Shown here: positions 1 through 10,827 of the stretch, one piece after another
Position numbering within the stretch: the stretch's first letter is position 1
How the letters are laid out: each line of letters starts with the position of its first letter
NCBI GenBank assembly: GCA_021186555.1
Contig: JAJKFL010000006.1
Span: forward strand, 39,739,478-39,803,477
DNA from: Reticulitermes speratus
Taxonomy: Eukaryota; Arthropoda; Insecta; Blattodea; Rhinotermitidae
Direction of reading: 5' to 3'
Length of the DNA: 64,000 nt
Position numbers and translations under genes: made by a program
The notes under the pieces: generated by a model
The model's input: only the letters and a program-made list of their open reading frames with translations
Databases searched by the model: none
Told to the model about the DNA's origin: nothing

Positions 1-1034
1 AATTTCTGCCGTTGGTGGTTGTAATTGTCGTTATCAGCCATTCACTGCCACTTTGATACCACGTGTGTTCTCAGGAAAAACTGTCACCACTCACTTTTCA
101 ACCAAACACGCTCTTTGCATCCATTCTTACTAACAAGCAAAAGGTTTTCCGTTGAAATTAACCACACTAAACTTATTTCCAGCATATGAAGTGCAGACAG
201 CTTATCATCTTCTCTTGCAACTGAGTTCCTTACGACACTCTACAAAAGCGAAATTCCCTTATCCTACGAACGCGCTTTCTCATCTTCGCTGTATGCCCGA
301 TTATTGCTAGCCATCAGGTTGGCTCTTTTACCAGCAACGTATTCCGTGCACTAAAGGTTGGTAATAGTACTACCAACGGAGAAAATAAATAAAAAGCCAG
401 TACACACAAGCTCGTGGTTCTTTTTTGCACACAGAGTAGGCGCAGAATGTTATTAGCCGAAGAGGTTTTCTCGTGTCATTGACCTTGGTTCGCTCTACCT
501 TGCCGCACGCTACACAACCGCTCTCCAGCAACCGGCGTTTTGAATAAGTTAAACATATTGCCTTTTCACAATAACAGAAGCGGAATAATGTAATCACAAC
601 GATGGGCAATCAATTAAGGTACTTGCCTATGTCCACAACAATAACTGTGACACATCTGCTATGTGTATTTTATTATACAGAGTCTTAAAAACACAACACG
701 TAAGGTGAATGGACACTGTCACTTCCAACTGCACATAAAGTGTTATCTATGAATTATACGTGATATCGCATGAACCTTTCAGAAGGTCTGGGATGAAATG
801 AACCACAAACAGTAAATAATCACTACGACGACGCCCCTTTGCTTAGAGTTCTTGTTTACGTTGCCCTGACATCAACACCACAGTTCACCAGCACACCAAT
901 ATTTCTGTTTCTGAACACTGTAGATTCACTCTCCCACACACACACATACACACACACATATACACATATGTACTGTGATGTCAGAAGCATTCATTTACAA
1001 GACCGTCCTAGGTTCTGGTTTGTAATTTCTTGCA
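1..1034. other. No gene recognised; contains a CA microsatellite
   Basis: I see no convincing coding region or transposon here. An imperfect CA/TA dinucleotide tract lies at about 934-969. The short open frames in this stretch have no family resemblance and overlap on both strands. Confidence 0.6.
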
Positions 1035-1035
1035 G

Positions 1036-1179
1036 TGGTTCTGTTGCCGCATGGAGCAGCACTCTGTGCACAGTGCCAGGTAGAGAAGAAGGCTGCCCAA
1101 CTGGCCTACCAGAGGCACTATCAGCCTGGGATCACTGACCGCGTGCAGATGGAGGGGCAGCGAAGGAGAAGTGGGAAGG
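1036..1179 (+). CDS. Candidate internal exon of an unidentified host gene
   Basis: The sequence is richer in G+C than its surroundings. A pyrimidine-rich stretch ending in AG (1021-1035) precedes it like a splice acceptor, and a GT (1180-1181) follows it like a donor. The frame starting at 1038 reads VLLPHGAALCAQCQVEKK and continues through a Gln/Tyr-rich stretch to a basic end (GQRRRSGK). I do not recognise a family. A C-A-x-C motif followed by 15 residues to a Tyr resembles the exon candidate at 41954-42172, but the match is short. No start, stop or neighbouring exon is visible, so this could be a chance open frame or an old exon relic. Confidence 0.25.
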
Positions 1180-2334
1180 GTAGAGAGAGAGATGGCACAT
1201 CCAAAATCCTGCTACACTTGGAAGATGCTGAAATCATGGACCAGCTGTTTTTTGTTCCTCTTTCTTGTGTGTTAAAGGGCGGAAACAATGATAGCAACAC
1301 TAGCGCCAAGTCTTCTGTAAACACCAATGTCTGAGACACTGAAGTACTACTTTGGGATTTTACTTGCGATCAGAATAAAAAGACGATCGCTAAGCCTATA
1401 TGAACACGAGGCTCCTATTTGGTACCGCACACTTACGGTAAAACTAAAATACTGCCTCTGCTTCATTAAGCACCAAACCATGATGACGTAGGTGGGAGTG
1501 GCGGTAAAGTGCCATGCATTTTCAAGCCGAGCTTTAGATAGGGGTGTGTGATTATTTTCACGACCCTGTGACTGCAATCCAGGGAGATCCCCGCAACCAG
1601 TGGACAGAAGGCTGGGTGGGTCCTAGGGCGTTCAGGGCGCTTTAGAGAATAAAAAATCTTTGCTCCTATTTCCCGGTCATCCGACCCGTAGCGATTGACC
1701 TACCCCGACTTCTCTTAGACTAATGATTTTTAATAATTTGGAGCCTATTGTAAGGTTAGAAATTTGTTTCATTAAATTTCTGTTTTGTTTGTAAAGGGTG
1801 TAATTCCATTGTATTATTTATACAGAATCAAGATAAAATCCGCCCAAACACAACTATGTTCATTTATTTAGAAAACAACATGTTTCGATTTTTTAGGTAC
1901 CTTCAGGTTCACAGTTTTTATTTTACAAAATATATTGAGGACTGGATAAACATCTATAAAATGCAAACATTTTTATTGCATTTTTTATTTTTTTTATCCA
2001 GTCCTCTGACGTTCCCAGGCAGTGCCCGCTCGTCCTTCTGGTAAAGGTGGGTTGGGCAGAGAGTTAAGAAAGTAGAATGATGCAAGCAGGCTTTTGAGTA
2101 AGCAGTAGAGGATAGAATTTGAACACAGTCTTTAACACATTAGCATGCCTTTCATCTGGATAATACTTAAAATTCTGTTCGTACCTCAGACAGAACGCAC
2201 TGATTTTCCATTAGAAATCTAGCCGCTTCATGCAGTTTGCGAAATAATCGCTGTTTTTTTGTGAAAATCACAGGAAACACAAATAAAATTTGCGTACAAA
2301 ACCAGAGTTTTTAATGTTAATCCTGGTGGTACAA
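1180..2334. other. No gene recognised; one short hairpin
   Basis: Apart from the hairpin at 1937-2006 I see no gene and no recognisable transposon. Poly-T and AT-rich runs occur near 1980-2000. Confidence 0.55.
1937..2006. other. Short AT-rich hairpin with 14-bp outer stem
   Basis: GAGGACTGGATAAA (1937-1950) pairs with TTTATCCAGTCCTC (1993-2006). A second pairing of ATGCAA with TTGCAT lies inside, giving a roughly 70-nt hairpin. Its size would suit a miRNA precursor, but a MITE remnant or chance is equally possible. Confidence 0.35.
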
Positions 2335-2640
2335 CAGCCCGAACAGCGCTGTTGGTATAGAAACTGCGCTTACGGGCTGGACGATATGGGTTTCGAATCC
2401 AGAGAGGGGAAAGGGATGTATACCTTCTCTAAATCCTCCAGACCGGTTATGGGGCACACCCAGCTATTTAGTTGGTACTGGACGTTCTTTCCTCCGGAGC
2501 AAAGCGGCTGGGGCCTGAAGATGACCACTCACCTGCCGGCAATGCCGAGGTTCAGAATGAGTGGAACTACACTTCCACTTCCTTGATATTCTTTCATGGC
2601 GTGTATAGGGACAATTTTAACGTTACTTGTTACCTGTACT
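2335..2640 (+). mobile_element. SINE family 2, tRNA-derived, copy a
   Basis: A tRNA-like head with a B-box-like GGGTTTCGAATCC (about 2388-2400) is followed by a body shared with copies at 4711, 7838, 10383 (-), 11850 (-) and 22466. The shared body includes a 'cacccagc...gtact' block, 'agcggctggggc', 'ccgaggttcagaatgagtgga' and 'ttcatggcgtgtatagggacaa'. It is diverged from the other copies. A Pol III internal promoter is expected for the family. Ends are approximate. Confidence 0.7.
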
Positions 2641-2674
2641 TGGTGGCATATATAGTTACCACCTTATCCTAAAG

Positions 2675-2952
2675 GGTTTCTTTTTTGGTGAAGGGCCCCG
2701 CAGAAGATGCTACGGACCCACCGCAGCCTTGAGGCTTCTTGTGCAACTCTCTGATGAAGATAATCAGTTTTTTCGTGTAATGGAGCACCGGTGTGGAATG
2801 AAATTGACAGGGTAAAACCGAAGTACTCGGAGATAAACCTGTCCAAGCGCCACTCTGTCCACCACAAATCCCACATAGACTGGCCCGGGATTGAACCCGG
2901 GCCTCAGCGGTGAGAGACCGGCAACTAACTGCCTGAGCCATGGTACGGCCGT
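2675..2952 (-). mobile_element. SINE family 4, tRNA-derived, full-length copy
   Basis: Read on the minus strand, a tRNA-like head (GGCCGTACCATGGCTCAGGC and B-box GGGTTCAATCCC) leads into a body of about 200 bp, 'ttgtggtggacagagtggcgc ... ggggcccttcaccaaaaaag'. The same head and body occur at 6890-7402, where another SINE splits them. TCCTAAAG flanks the element on both sides (2667-2674 and 2952-2959), which fits an 8-bp target-site duplication. Confidence 0.8.
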
Positions 2953-3448
2953 CCTAAAGTGTTACTACCTGTAGAACTGTTTTACTATCCGTCTATCGGT
3001 CTATCGGTAAGGCTTGAACCCGTACCCTGAAGGTTTCCCGCTTCGGATCTCGGCTACCCTGCTCTCTATCCTGAGACACGTTGTCATTTCTCAGTCTCTC
3101 TTAAGCAAACGCCGGACAGGTAATGATTATTCTTCTAAATCCGTACCTATTCACAACTCATCGCCTGTCTGCATCTTTTGACGCTGTGAAAATAATGTCG
3201 TTGAGAGGGCGTAATTAAATAAGATAAGAGAAAGAGACCCACAATTTGTACCCTTCAACAAATATTAGTACGATGACTACAACAAGCAGCGGACATAAAA
3301 CACTCAAGCGGAATTAAAAAATACCTAAGAAATTTTAGTCGGAATACCTGACACCAAAAGACTAATGGTGAACCTAATTAAGTGTTCTCAGGATAGGTAC
3401 AGTACCAGTAAAAGGCTCTTGTGGATACGATAGCTATTTGAGGCTCTC
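2953..3448. other. No gene recognised; possible tRNA-like relic
   Basis: On the minus strand GGGTTCAAGCC near 3013-3023 resembles a Pol III B box, with an A-box-like stretch about 35 bp upstream. This may be a decayed SINE head. The rest shows nothing I can name. Confidence 0.4.
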
Positions 3449-3711
3449 GGCCGATCCCAGTGGCCGCGCGTTCTAAGGCGTGGGTCTGCGGCCGCTCGCT
3501 TGCTGGGATTGCGGGTTCGAATCCCGCCGGGAGCATAGATGTCTGTCTCTTGTTAGTGTTGTGTGTTGTCAGGTAGAGGTCTCTGCGTCGGGCTGATCAT
3601 TCGACCAGAGAAGTCCTACCGAGTTTGGTGTGTCTGAGTGGGTGTGATCGCGAAACCTCGATAATGAGGAGGCCCTGGCCCAATACAGGCTGTTGCGCCA
3701 TGGGAAAAATA
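3449..3711 (+). mobile_element. SINE family 1, tRNA-derived, full-length copy
   Basis: The head resembles a leucine-type tRNA: A-box region TGGCCGCGCGTTCTAAGGCG at 3461 and B-box GGTTCGAATCCC at 3514. The body of about 180 bp ends in 'ggccctggcccaatacaggctg' and a short A-rich tail. Other copies lie at 6958 (different tail), 19540-20346 (minus, interrupted), 20652, 21015 and 38395. It has no coding capacity. It is presumably transcribed by RNA polymerase III and retrotransposed by a LINE. Confidence 0.85.
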
Positions 3712-3906
3712 ATTGGCGTTCTCCCATTGGGATATGACGCCATGTAAATTGTTCTTGTTGCGAACTTCTACCATGAAGATGGAAGCAGCAGATCCATCCG
3801 AGACGTTAGTACGTATCTAACAAACCACATATTACATCCCAGAAGAATTATATGTTAACGGTAATGAATAATTGGCTTCCAAAGAACGCAACAAAATTTT
3901 TAATTG

Positions 3907-4121
3907 TGTAAGCGACTATCAAACACGTGATTGAAGGAAAGTTAGAAGGAAGGATAGCAATGACGGGACGACGAGGGTGAAGACGTAAGCAGCTACAGGA
4001 TGACCTTAAGGAAAAGAAAAGATCCTGGAAATTGAAAGAGGAAGCACTAGATCGCACCCTGTGGAGAACTCGCTTTGGAAGAGGCTACGGACCTGTCGTA
4101 AGACAGACTACAGAATGAATG
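3907..4121 (+). pseudogene. LINE 3' fragment: ORF2 C-terminus
   Basis: Translated on +, the fragment reads HVIEGKLEGRIAMTGRR, then KQLQDDLKEKKRSWKLKEE, then ALDRTLWRTRFGRGYGPVV and a stop. After the stop comes an ATGAATGA repeat tail. The same C-terminal peptide and tail recur at 8854-9057 (-), 11412-11602 (+) and 26508-26733 (+). I interpret them as 5'-truncated copies of one LINE family. I recall similar peptides as a common insect repeat, but that is memory, not a search. Confidence 0.7.
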
Positions 4122-4123
4122 AA

Positions 4124-4710
4124 GCGACTATCAGCTTACCAAACAGGACTTACTTCATAGGGTTAACGGTGGTGATAACAGGATAACAGGATGAGAGGCG
4201 ACAATCACACAATTATATGACACGCTCGTGTTTTTAACCCAGGATGGTATTCGAAACCATAAGCCCCGCGGCAACCACGGAGTACTGGAAACTGGTGGTG
4301 GTGGTGGTGTGTGTGTGTGTGTACATGAGAAACGGAAGTCATCAATGTTTGAGCATTTCGTCTGATTGTGAGGCGACAGCTCAAAAACCAGGACTGACGG
4401 TCCGTGCAGATGTAACTCGCATTATTAACATCTTGATTTTCTTGGAAGCAAACACGTAGGCACAAGACGCGTGCGTGTGCTTCTGTCCGACTGTTGAAAG
4501 AGGTAACCGATTTCTACGGAATTTGATCTAAAAGTCACGCGATTTGTTGTGACCGCAGAGCAGTACATGCAAACACACACAGTTTAAAGAATACGTGACT
4601 TGGGCGGTGAGGTAATGCTCTGAAACGCTAAAAATGTTAATTTTCATTGAAATAACTCTTGAAACACAGGCAGTTTCAAGCGAAACTTATAATTACTGCT
4701 ACGCTGTTAG
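4124..4710. other. No gene recognised; short GT tract
   Basis: A GGT/GT simple tract occurs at about 4295-4321. No transposon or coding region is recognisable in the rest. Confidence 0.55.
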
Positions 4711-4870
4711 GTGGCCCTGGGGCCCACCCAGCCTCCTATACAATGGGTACCGGGTCATTCCGCGGGTAAATCGGCCGGGGCGTGGAGTTGACAACCCACC
4801 CCCATCTAGTGCCAGGGTTAAAGAAAGAGTGGATTTATACCTCCACTCCCCCTCTGGGCCTTTAAGGCCT
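4711..4870 (+). mobile_element. SINE family 2, partial copy b
   Basis: Only the body is present: 'ggccctggggcccacccagcc', 'tacaatgggtaccggg', 'cggccggggcg', 'ccatctagtgccagggtta' and 'gtggatttatacctccactcc'. It matches 7920-8075 and the minus-strand copies. The tRNA-like head is missing. Confidence 0.7.
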
Positions 4871-4986
4871 GTTCTAGGGAGAACTTTACCTTTTATATTT
4901 TTCACCCTGTTAGGTACTAACAAACAAGCAGAAGTATCAGTTCTTCACCCGGCACATGCATCCTTCAATTTTGATATTACTAATTA

Positions 4987-5472
4987 CAGTGGACCCTCGA
5001 ACTTCGAACGGTTTGATGTTCGAACAACTTGAAACTAGAACAAAAAATTCGAGGAAAATCCGGTTTTGAAACTCGAACAAAAACTCGAAAGTTGAACAAA
5101 GAATCACGTGGTCGTCACGTGGTCGCCTTCTCTCTCTGCTTGGTCCAGATGAAAGAAGGGTAATTCACCTTCCAGTGAACAGTAATATCCCTCCTACTAT
5201 TATTATTCATTGATTATTATACAATATTTTTTATGTATGTACTATTATAAATAAAAATGTTCAATTATTGAAATTAAATATATTTGTTTTATCATTATGA
5301 TCTTTTGAAATAGGCACTTAAAATGTTTTATATTGGGTAAATTTTGGGGGTCTGGAACGGATAAATTCAATTTACATTATTTCTTATGGGGAAATTTAAA
5401 CCGAAAGTCGAACAACTTGAAAGTCGAACCGTCTCCTGGAACGGATTGTGTTCGAAGTTCGAGGTTCCACTG
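4987..5472. mobile_element. pogo/Tigger-like MITE, 486 bp
   Basis: The ends are inverted: CAGTGGACCCTCGAACTTCG on the left, and on the right the reverse complement of CAGTGGAACCTCGAACTTCG. TA dinucleotides flank both sides (4985-4986, 5473-5474), as expected for the Tc1/mariner superfamily. Subterminal 'tcgaacaacttgaaa' motifs also recur near both ends. There is no transposase frame, so this is non-autonomous. The CAGTGGAACCTCG end type is typical of pogo/Tigger relatives. Confidence 0.85.
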
Positions 5473-5474
5473 TA

Positions 5475-6149
5475 CTTGTTTAAACTTTAATGAAAGAATA
5501 ACATCCTCTTTAATACCTTAAATCTTAACTCATGCTTTCTTGGTACTTTGTATAGGACAAAGCAAAATTAAAAATTCCTGTTAATTAACCATATTCGAAA
5601 TCAGGAGGTTTATTTTCAAGGATCATACACTGTGTAAGCAAACATCACTTTATGGGCCTGGTTCGAGTCCAGTCTTCGAAATTATTTGAAGAAAATAAAC
5701 AGATAACAAGTTTGTAGCAGTTGGTTCAAGACCCTGCACCTCCAGTTGTTCACAAAGTTGGCTTGCAATGTAGAGCCACTCATCCCAAAAACGGAAAGTC
5801 AAAATGACCCGCGTATCGGCAAAGATAGTGATTTGAAAGGCAGGGCTATCAGCGAGGGAACTCGGTCCCGTAGTCTTCAAGTTCGAAACTTGAAACTTAG
5901 AGGCTAAGTAATTAACTGGAGGACAAGCTTATTTGGCTGCTTTAATATGGCTTGACAAGTCTGTCATTAAGTCATCAGCAGTCGAGAGACAACCAATGAG
6001 GGAAGTAAACAACACCCACACCAAGGGCTGTTCCAGAATATTGAGAAAACAAACCAGTTTCAGAGTTCGCGCGAACTGACATAAAGTTCCTTCTTTAAGC
6101 ACCTAATCTATTATGGTAACACTTCTTATCCGGAGCAGATGAGGTATAT
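5475..6149. other. No gene recognised
   Basis: A GGTTCGAGTCC at about 5651-5661 resembles a Pol III B box, but no matching A box or shared SINE body is visible. Nothing else is supported. Confidence 0.5.
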
Positions 6150-6480
6150 TTTGTTCCAGTAATACTTTAACTTGTAACGAAATTTGTTTCATTAGCTTCG
6201 TGTTGTTCATCCGTCCGTCTGTCCGCATGTATCAGCGCGAATCCCACTGGACAGGATTTCCGTGATATCTGATACTGGGGACTTCTGCGAAAATCTGTCA
6301 CGAAAATCCAAAATTGGCTAAAATCGGGCAAAAATAATCCGTCAATTTACATGAAGACCTAAGTACATTTTATTGTTGCCGGTGACATTAAATCGCCATA
6401 AAAATGTTTTTTTTTTCGAGAGAAATATTATCGGGCTGTTAGAATAACCGAGGAGAGCTAAACAATACGCGAACGCGCCC
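6150..6480. mobile_element. MITE of the GGCGCGTTCGC family, degraded copy
   Basis: The right end GCGAACGCGCCC (6470-6480) and internal blocks ('attagcttcg', a CCGTC/TGTC-rich stretch, 'cgaaaatctgtc', 'tttacatgaagacctaagtac') match the better copies at 13090-13540 and 60819-61341. The left end is decayed, so its limit is approximate. Confidence 0.55.
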
Positions 6481-6875
6481 ACAATGTTACTCTGTACGTA
6501 CAGATAGTGACTGTGGAGTTTGCAGTTGACCTTGGACGTGGCTTCTGCTGGATAAAGCCAAGTGTCTTTTGTTTGTAATCACTATTCGATGTATTCCAGT
6601 TAAAAATACATTGGGCTGAATTGCAGTTGTGTTTTGTGAGTGACAGAAAATACAGTTATTTTAAGTATTATTTTCTGCTGTTAGAGGTGTGCATGCATTT
6701 GGCTTCAGGCTTGTTATAAACGAAACATCTAACAAATGGCGACCAGTGAAAGAAGGTCATGCCGTGATATAGACTCGTGTTTTTTATAGAATGTATATGC
6801 TTTCCCCCCCGACCATTGTCGCAAGTGTTAAGGGACTATCCCTACCTTGCGCAGGTCCGGTGCATTGTTTTGAGT
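6481..6875. other. No gene recognised
   Basis: No coding region or known repeat is recognisable. A poly-C run lies at about 6803-6810. Confidence 0.5.
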
Positions 6876-6889
6876 AAAGGTCATTGCAT

Positions 6890-7402
6890 GGGCCGTGCAA
6901 TGGCTCAGACGGTTAGTCGCCGGCCTCTCACCACGGAGGCCCGTGTTCGATCCCAAGCCGATTCCAGTGGCCGCGCGGTCTAAGGCGTGGGTCTGCGGCC
7001 GCTCGCTTACTAGGATTGTGGGTTCGAATCCCACCGGGGGCATGGATGTTTGTGTTGTGTTTGTTGTAAGGACGGTAGCATGGAACGTAAAGTGACATGA
7101 AGGACGAAAGGATTTAAACAGTACAAAAATGGATGAAAGGGGGAAAACTCCGGACAGGCAAAAAAAAAAAAAAAAATCCCAGGTCAAGTCCGTGTGAAAT
7201 TTGTGGTGGACAAAGTGGCACTGGGACAGGTTTTTCTCCGAGTTGTCGGTTTTCCCCTGTCGCTTTCATTCCACTGGTGCTCCATTAATTGTAAAAGCTT
7301 GGTAAAAAAAACTGCTCATCCTCATCAACTTCATTGGGGTTGCACAAAAAGACTTAAGGCTGTGGTGCGGGGGCCCTTCATCACAAACGAAAAAAAAAAA
7401 CG
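6890..7402 (+). mobile_element. SINE family 4, split by a family 1 SINE
   Basis: The tRNA-like head (GGCCGTGCAATGGCTCAGAC, B-box GTTCGATCCC) occupies 6890-6957. The body resumes at about 7184 ('tcaagtccgtgtgaaattt ... ggggcccttcatcac') and ends in an A-rich tail. AAAGGTCATT(G/A)CAT flanks the whole unit (6876-6889 and 7403-7416), a 14-bp duplication with one mismatch. The family 1 SINE at 6958-7175 separates the halves. Confidence 0.85.
6958..7175 (+). mobile_element. SINE family 1, variant tail, nested in a SINE
   Basis: The head has TGGCCGCGCGGTCTAAGGCG and GGTTCGAATCCC like the other family 1 copies. The 3' part after 7070 differs ('catggaacgtaaagtgacatg ...') and ends in about 17 A residues. 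ATCCCA(A/G)G at 6950-6957 and 7176-7183 is the likely target duplication, lying inside the host SINE. This may be a distinct subfamily with a different 3' tail. Confidence 0.8.
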
Positions 7403-7416
7403 AAAGGTCATTACAT

Positions 7417-7837
7417 TGCCTAACTTGTTGATTACTTCTGTAACAGTCTTATGAACAGCAGACATGTTAACATATGTGCTATCATCATTATATTTTGTCA
7501 GGAAATTTAATAAATTTGGGAATTTAATAAGACATAAATTAATCCTGAACCAACATTTACATGTGTGGTATAATTCAAAGTAATCCTATACATAACACCA
7601 ATCAGCTTTAAAATCACTCTCCCGTATTCCCGAAGAGCCTCACCTATGGAACTGAGCTAACTTCGACATAGCTGATCGGACGTCCGGCAGTGGATACGAG
7701 GAGAAATCTAGTGGCACCTACAATGACAGCGCACAAGGAGAAAGATGAGGTTGTCCGGTTGTAACCATAGGCTAGCTATTGTATGGTACACATTACAACA
7801 ATGAGTTAGAATATCTGTCATTTTATAAACTGAAACT
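7417..7837. other. No gene recognised
   Basis: AT-rich sequence without supported features. Confidence 0.5.
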
Positions 7838-8130
7838 AGGAACCGGACTAGGCTACGTGTTGAATAATGCCGTGTTCGAATCCCGGCAGAGACCAGAGAT
7901 TTTTCTCTTCACCAAAACCACCAGACTGATTATGGGTCCACCCAGCCTCCTATTCAATGGGCACCGGGGTTCTTTCCCGGAGATAAAGCGGCCGGGGCGA
8001 GAAGATAACTACTCACCTCCATCTAGTACCGAGGTTAAGAATGAGTGGAGCTATACCTCTACTCCCCTATACGTGCCTTCATGGTGTGGACAGGGAAAAC
8101 TTTTAGCTTTTGTTCTGAAACCTTTTGTTA
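7838..8130 (+). mobile_element. SINE family 2, copy c
   Basis: A B-box-like GTTCGAATCCCGG (7873-7885) precedes the shared body, including 'gggtccacccagcctcctat', 'tcaatgggcaccgggg', 'aagcggccggggcgag' and 'accgaggttaagaatgagtg'. The final part, 'gtgccttcatggtgtggaca', matches copies a and e. Ends are approximate. Confidence 0.8.
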
Positions 8131-8853
8131 AGAAACTATAAGCACCAAAGATCTGGTAGCTGCACAATAGTATCTAGAATCCACACTACCACAGTGGCTT
8201 AATCGTAGAGTTTGAATTGTGTAAAAAAGGTTTTTGAAAGGAAAATTCCATGTGTTGGCATAATACTACATTTTCGAAACTCCTGTGTAAATTTTAACAA
8301 CTTACGTATGATGTACGAACAAGTAAGGTTTAGTATAAGTCGGGTGTAGTCAAATAATACGAATTTTTTATTCTATATTTGTTGTGTTGTGATGGTCAAG
8401 GATTAATTAATTGATAATACAATTTGCAGTTCTGTTACGCCAGAACAAGAGTGATATGAAAAAGGTTTCAAATTACACCCAAAAGTCTACAGAAATAGAT
8501 GCACATAGCTCTAACAGCTGTGGATATTATACATACGAGAAAGATTGCGACTTACGTCATGTAATATGTTTTGTGTGCTCTCTGTTCGGTCCGCGATAGA
8601 AAACAAAAGAAAGTTACGTGTATTGCCAACTTACCTTTCATAAAATACACTAGGAGGTTACCACGCTTTGTGTATGTGTGTTTGACTGTGCTTCCCCTCT
8701 TTTAAATGCTAACAGTGACGTATCTGAAATTCTCACAGCGATGTTGCTGAAGACTTTAGAACAAGTTATAGGTGTCGTCAAATAATTCTGCCGCGACATG
8801 CGCGAGAGAAGGTGTAACAGACATGCAGAGGGCGGAATAGCGACGACCGTACT
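8131..8853. other. No gene recognised
   Basis: AT-rich sequence with no supported coding region or repeat. Confidence 0.5.
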
Positions 8854-9057
8854 CCATTCATTCTGTAGTCTGTCTTACGACAGGTCCGTAGCCTCTTCCA
8901 AAGCGAGTTCTCCACAGGGTGCGATCTAGTGCTTCCTTCCTCTTTCAATTTCCAGTAACTTTTCTTTTCCTTAAGGTCATCCAGTAGCTGCTTACGTCTT
9001 CTCCCTCTTCGTCCCGTCGTTTCTATCCTTCCTTCTAACTTTCCTTCTAACTTTCCT
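8854..9057 (-). pseudogene. LINE 3' fragment: ORF2 C-terminus
   Basis: This is the reverse-complement counterpart of 3907-4121, with the same C-terminal frame (EEALDRTLWRTRFGRGYGP) and a CATTCATTC tail on the left. It is 5'-truncated and carries no catalytic domain. Confidence 0.7.
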
Positions 9058-9552
9058 AGCTAGCGATCACAAAAACTTTTCATTGTGTACAATTAGAAGT
9101 CACTGAAAGCTAGAATCAAAGTGTTTGTAGAAAAGTCTACATTCGCAAGGGAGAATGTATGTAAATAATTTGCATAATGACTGCATAACTGTAGCCTCAT
9201 GATGACCTTGAATGGCCGATATGTTTGGCCATTTCAGTGCAGTTGTGTAAGATATATACACAATATTATTTGTGTGGACTGTGCAGTCACAAAATACAGA
9301 TTGTATGCTCATTTTCACTACAAATAAACGGCGACGAGACTTCGAAGCATAGCAAAGAGCCTTTATGTTCATGCCGGAACATAATGTGTAAGTAATTAAG
9401 CGAACAGTGCCATTACCCCAACATCTAAAAACTATATTAGAACTACAGCCAAGGGATACCGAAAGGCTCCTAGACTTCTGTCACTCGGTGCTAAACTGAT
9501 TGAAGAAAATCACGACTGAGGTATTTAATCGAGTCGTGGGAACACAAACACT
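9058..9552. other. No gene; possible decayed ribozyme-like repeat
   Basis: The stretch around 9190-9240 ('cctcatgatgaccttgaatgg', then 'gccgatatgtttggcc') resembles 26260-26310 ('cctcatgatgaccataatgg', then 'ttgaaacacg'). Both look like decayed members of a Penelope-like terminal sequence. No coding region is supported. Confidence 0.35.
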
Positions 9553-9560
9553 TAAGTGTA

Positions 9561-9928
9561 TTATTCAGTTAACCAACAAATGCACACACATAAACTAATT
9601 TATAGTTTTATTAATATCGATGTATTCCCCTACACGTGTTTCGGTCCGTAGACCATCTTCAGACGGTAACAAGCTACTACACTTCACATCGCATGTTAAA
9701 AGGGCCCGAAGAGCACACTTGTCGCTTTTGTGTGCTCTTCGGGCCCTTTTAACATGCGATGTGAAGTGTAGTAGCTTGTTAACCCCCTGAAGATGGTCTA
9801 CGGACCGAAACACGTGTAGGGGAATACATCGATATTAATAAAACTATAAAGTAGTTTATGTGTGTGCATTTGTTGGTTAACTGAATACTAAGTGAAAATG
9901 CACGGTGAAAGCAATATAAAAAAATACA
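9561..9928 (+). mobile_element. Self-complementary retroposon (fold-back family A)
   Basis: Arms 9562-9718 and 9730-9887 are nearly perfect inverted repeats around an 11-nt loop. The outer part 'aaccaacaaatgcacacaca' matches the short copy at 24003-24145. After the right arm comes the family tail ATGCACGGTGAA plus an A-rich stretch. TAAGTGTA flanks both sides (9553-9560, 9929-9936). The plus-strand arm holds a hammerhead-like motif at 9783-9822. Inverted pLTR-like repeats, a terminal tail and hammerhead motifs are known for Penelope-like elements, so this may be a non-autonomous derivative. No reading frame is present. Confidence 0.75.
9783..9822 (+). ncRNA. Hammerhead ribozyme-like motif, type I
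   Basis: In order: CCCC, core CUGAAGA, stem II GGUC-UACG-GACC, GAAA, palindromic stem III CACGUG, a UA cleavage-site dinucleotide and GGGG. CCCC/GGGG forms stem I. One extra U lies between the core and stem II, as in the other copies here. The mirrored arm (9624-9665, minus) keeps the core but has lost the CCCC side of stem I. Activity is inferred, not shown. Confidence 0.7.
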
Positions 9929-10197
9929 TAAGTGTAAGTTTATTACTGGGTAGACGAAAATTTTCACACGAACTCTTTTCAGCATTTTCAAAATGAGTTT
10001 TCCATAAAGGTATAGATGTGGGGCTCCTATGTGGCCACTTAACTAATCCACACGATTTACCTCGCCGGTTCTCTAGTGTGCTTTCTGTAGGGAGAGCTGT
10101 CATTATTGATGCAAGAGGTAGCAATCATTGCTGGCCTTCAGGGCTCGTTAATGCACGATGGGACCTAAGCTGATTACAGTCGGTTTGTTTCCATTGA

Positions 10198-10827
10198 CAG
10201 TAACATCTCGATATTTCGATGTGAAAGGAACCGAGGTTGCCTCGAAATACCGAAAGTTCTAACTACAAGAATTACGACAATAGAAACGTATTTTCTCTAG
10301 CTTTTAGCTTTCATTGTTTGCGTGTGTAGAAAAGTAAATTTCACCATATAACATACTATAAGAGCACAGAGGGGGAGTAGATATGCAGCTCTACTCTTTC
10401 TTTAACCTCGGCACTAGATGGGGGTTGGTGTTCGACGCCACGCTCAGGTCGTTTTACCCGCGAGAAAGACCCGGTACCCAATTGTACAGGAGGCTGGGCT
10501 GGCTCCAGGGCCGGTCTGGACGTGTACAGAAAATCTCACCCCCACCTGGATTCGATCCCCGGGTCGTCCAGCCCATAATGACTCGCTATACCGAATACGC
10601 TATCCCGGCACTGTTAAGGAGCGTTAAAATACGTACTGAAATCGCATAAAAATGCACAAGAATACACAAAGAAAGGGGCTAGAAGTCAGTACATTAATGC
10701 TTGAAACAGAGAGACGCACTTCAGCTGAATTCTTTACCAATCATAGAAACGACCTTGAGTACAGCGCATCGGCTCGAACAAAACGGAAAATCGAACAATC
10801 GGGACTCGTAGTGTCGAGATTTTACTG
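10198..10827. mobile_element. pogo-like MITE, split by a SINE
   Basis: The left end CAGTAACATCTCGATATTTC and the right end (reverse complement CAGTAAAATCTCGACACTAC) are imperfect inverted repeats of pogo type. TA follows the right end (10828-10829), while the left dinucleotide is mutated to GA. No transposase frame is present. A family 2 SINE lies inside at 10383-10617. Confidence 0.6.
10383..10617 (-). mobile_element. SINE family 2, copy d
   Basis: On the minus strand the head carries an A-box-like TAGCGTATTCGG and B-box GGATCGAATCC (10548-10558). The body matches the other copies ('ggctgggctggctccagggcc' here, 'ctcggcactag' near its end). Confidence 0.75.

Noticed and set aside
3461..3530. 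Functional tRNA gene
   Set aside because: A and B boxes are present, but the same head is followed by the same non-tRNA body in several places, so it is a SINE head.
9190..9240. Hammerhead ribozyme near 'cctcatgatgacc'
   Set aside because: The CUGANGA core is interrupted and GAAA is lost (gatatg), so it is at most a relic.
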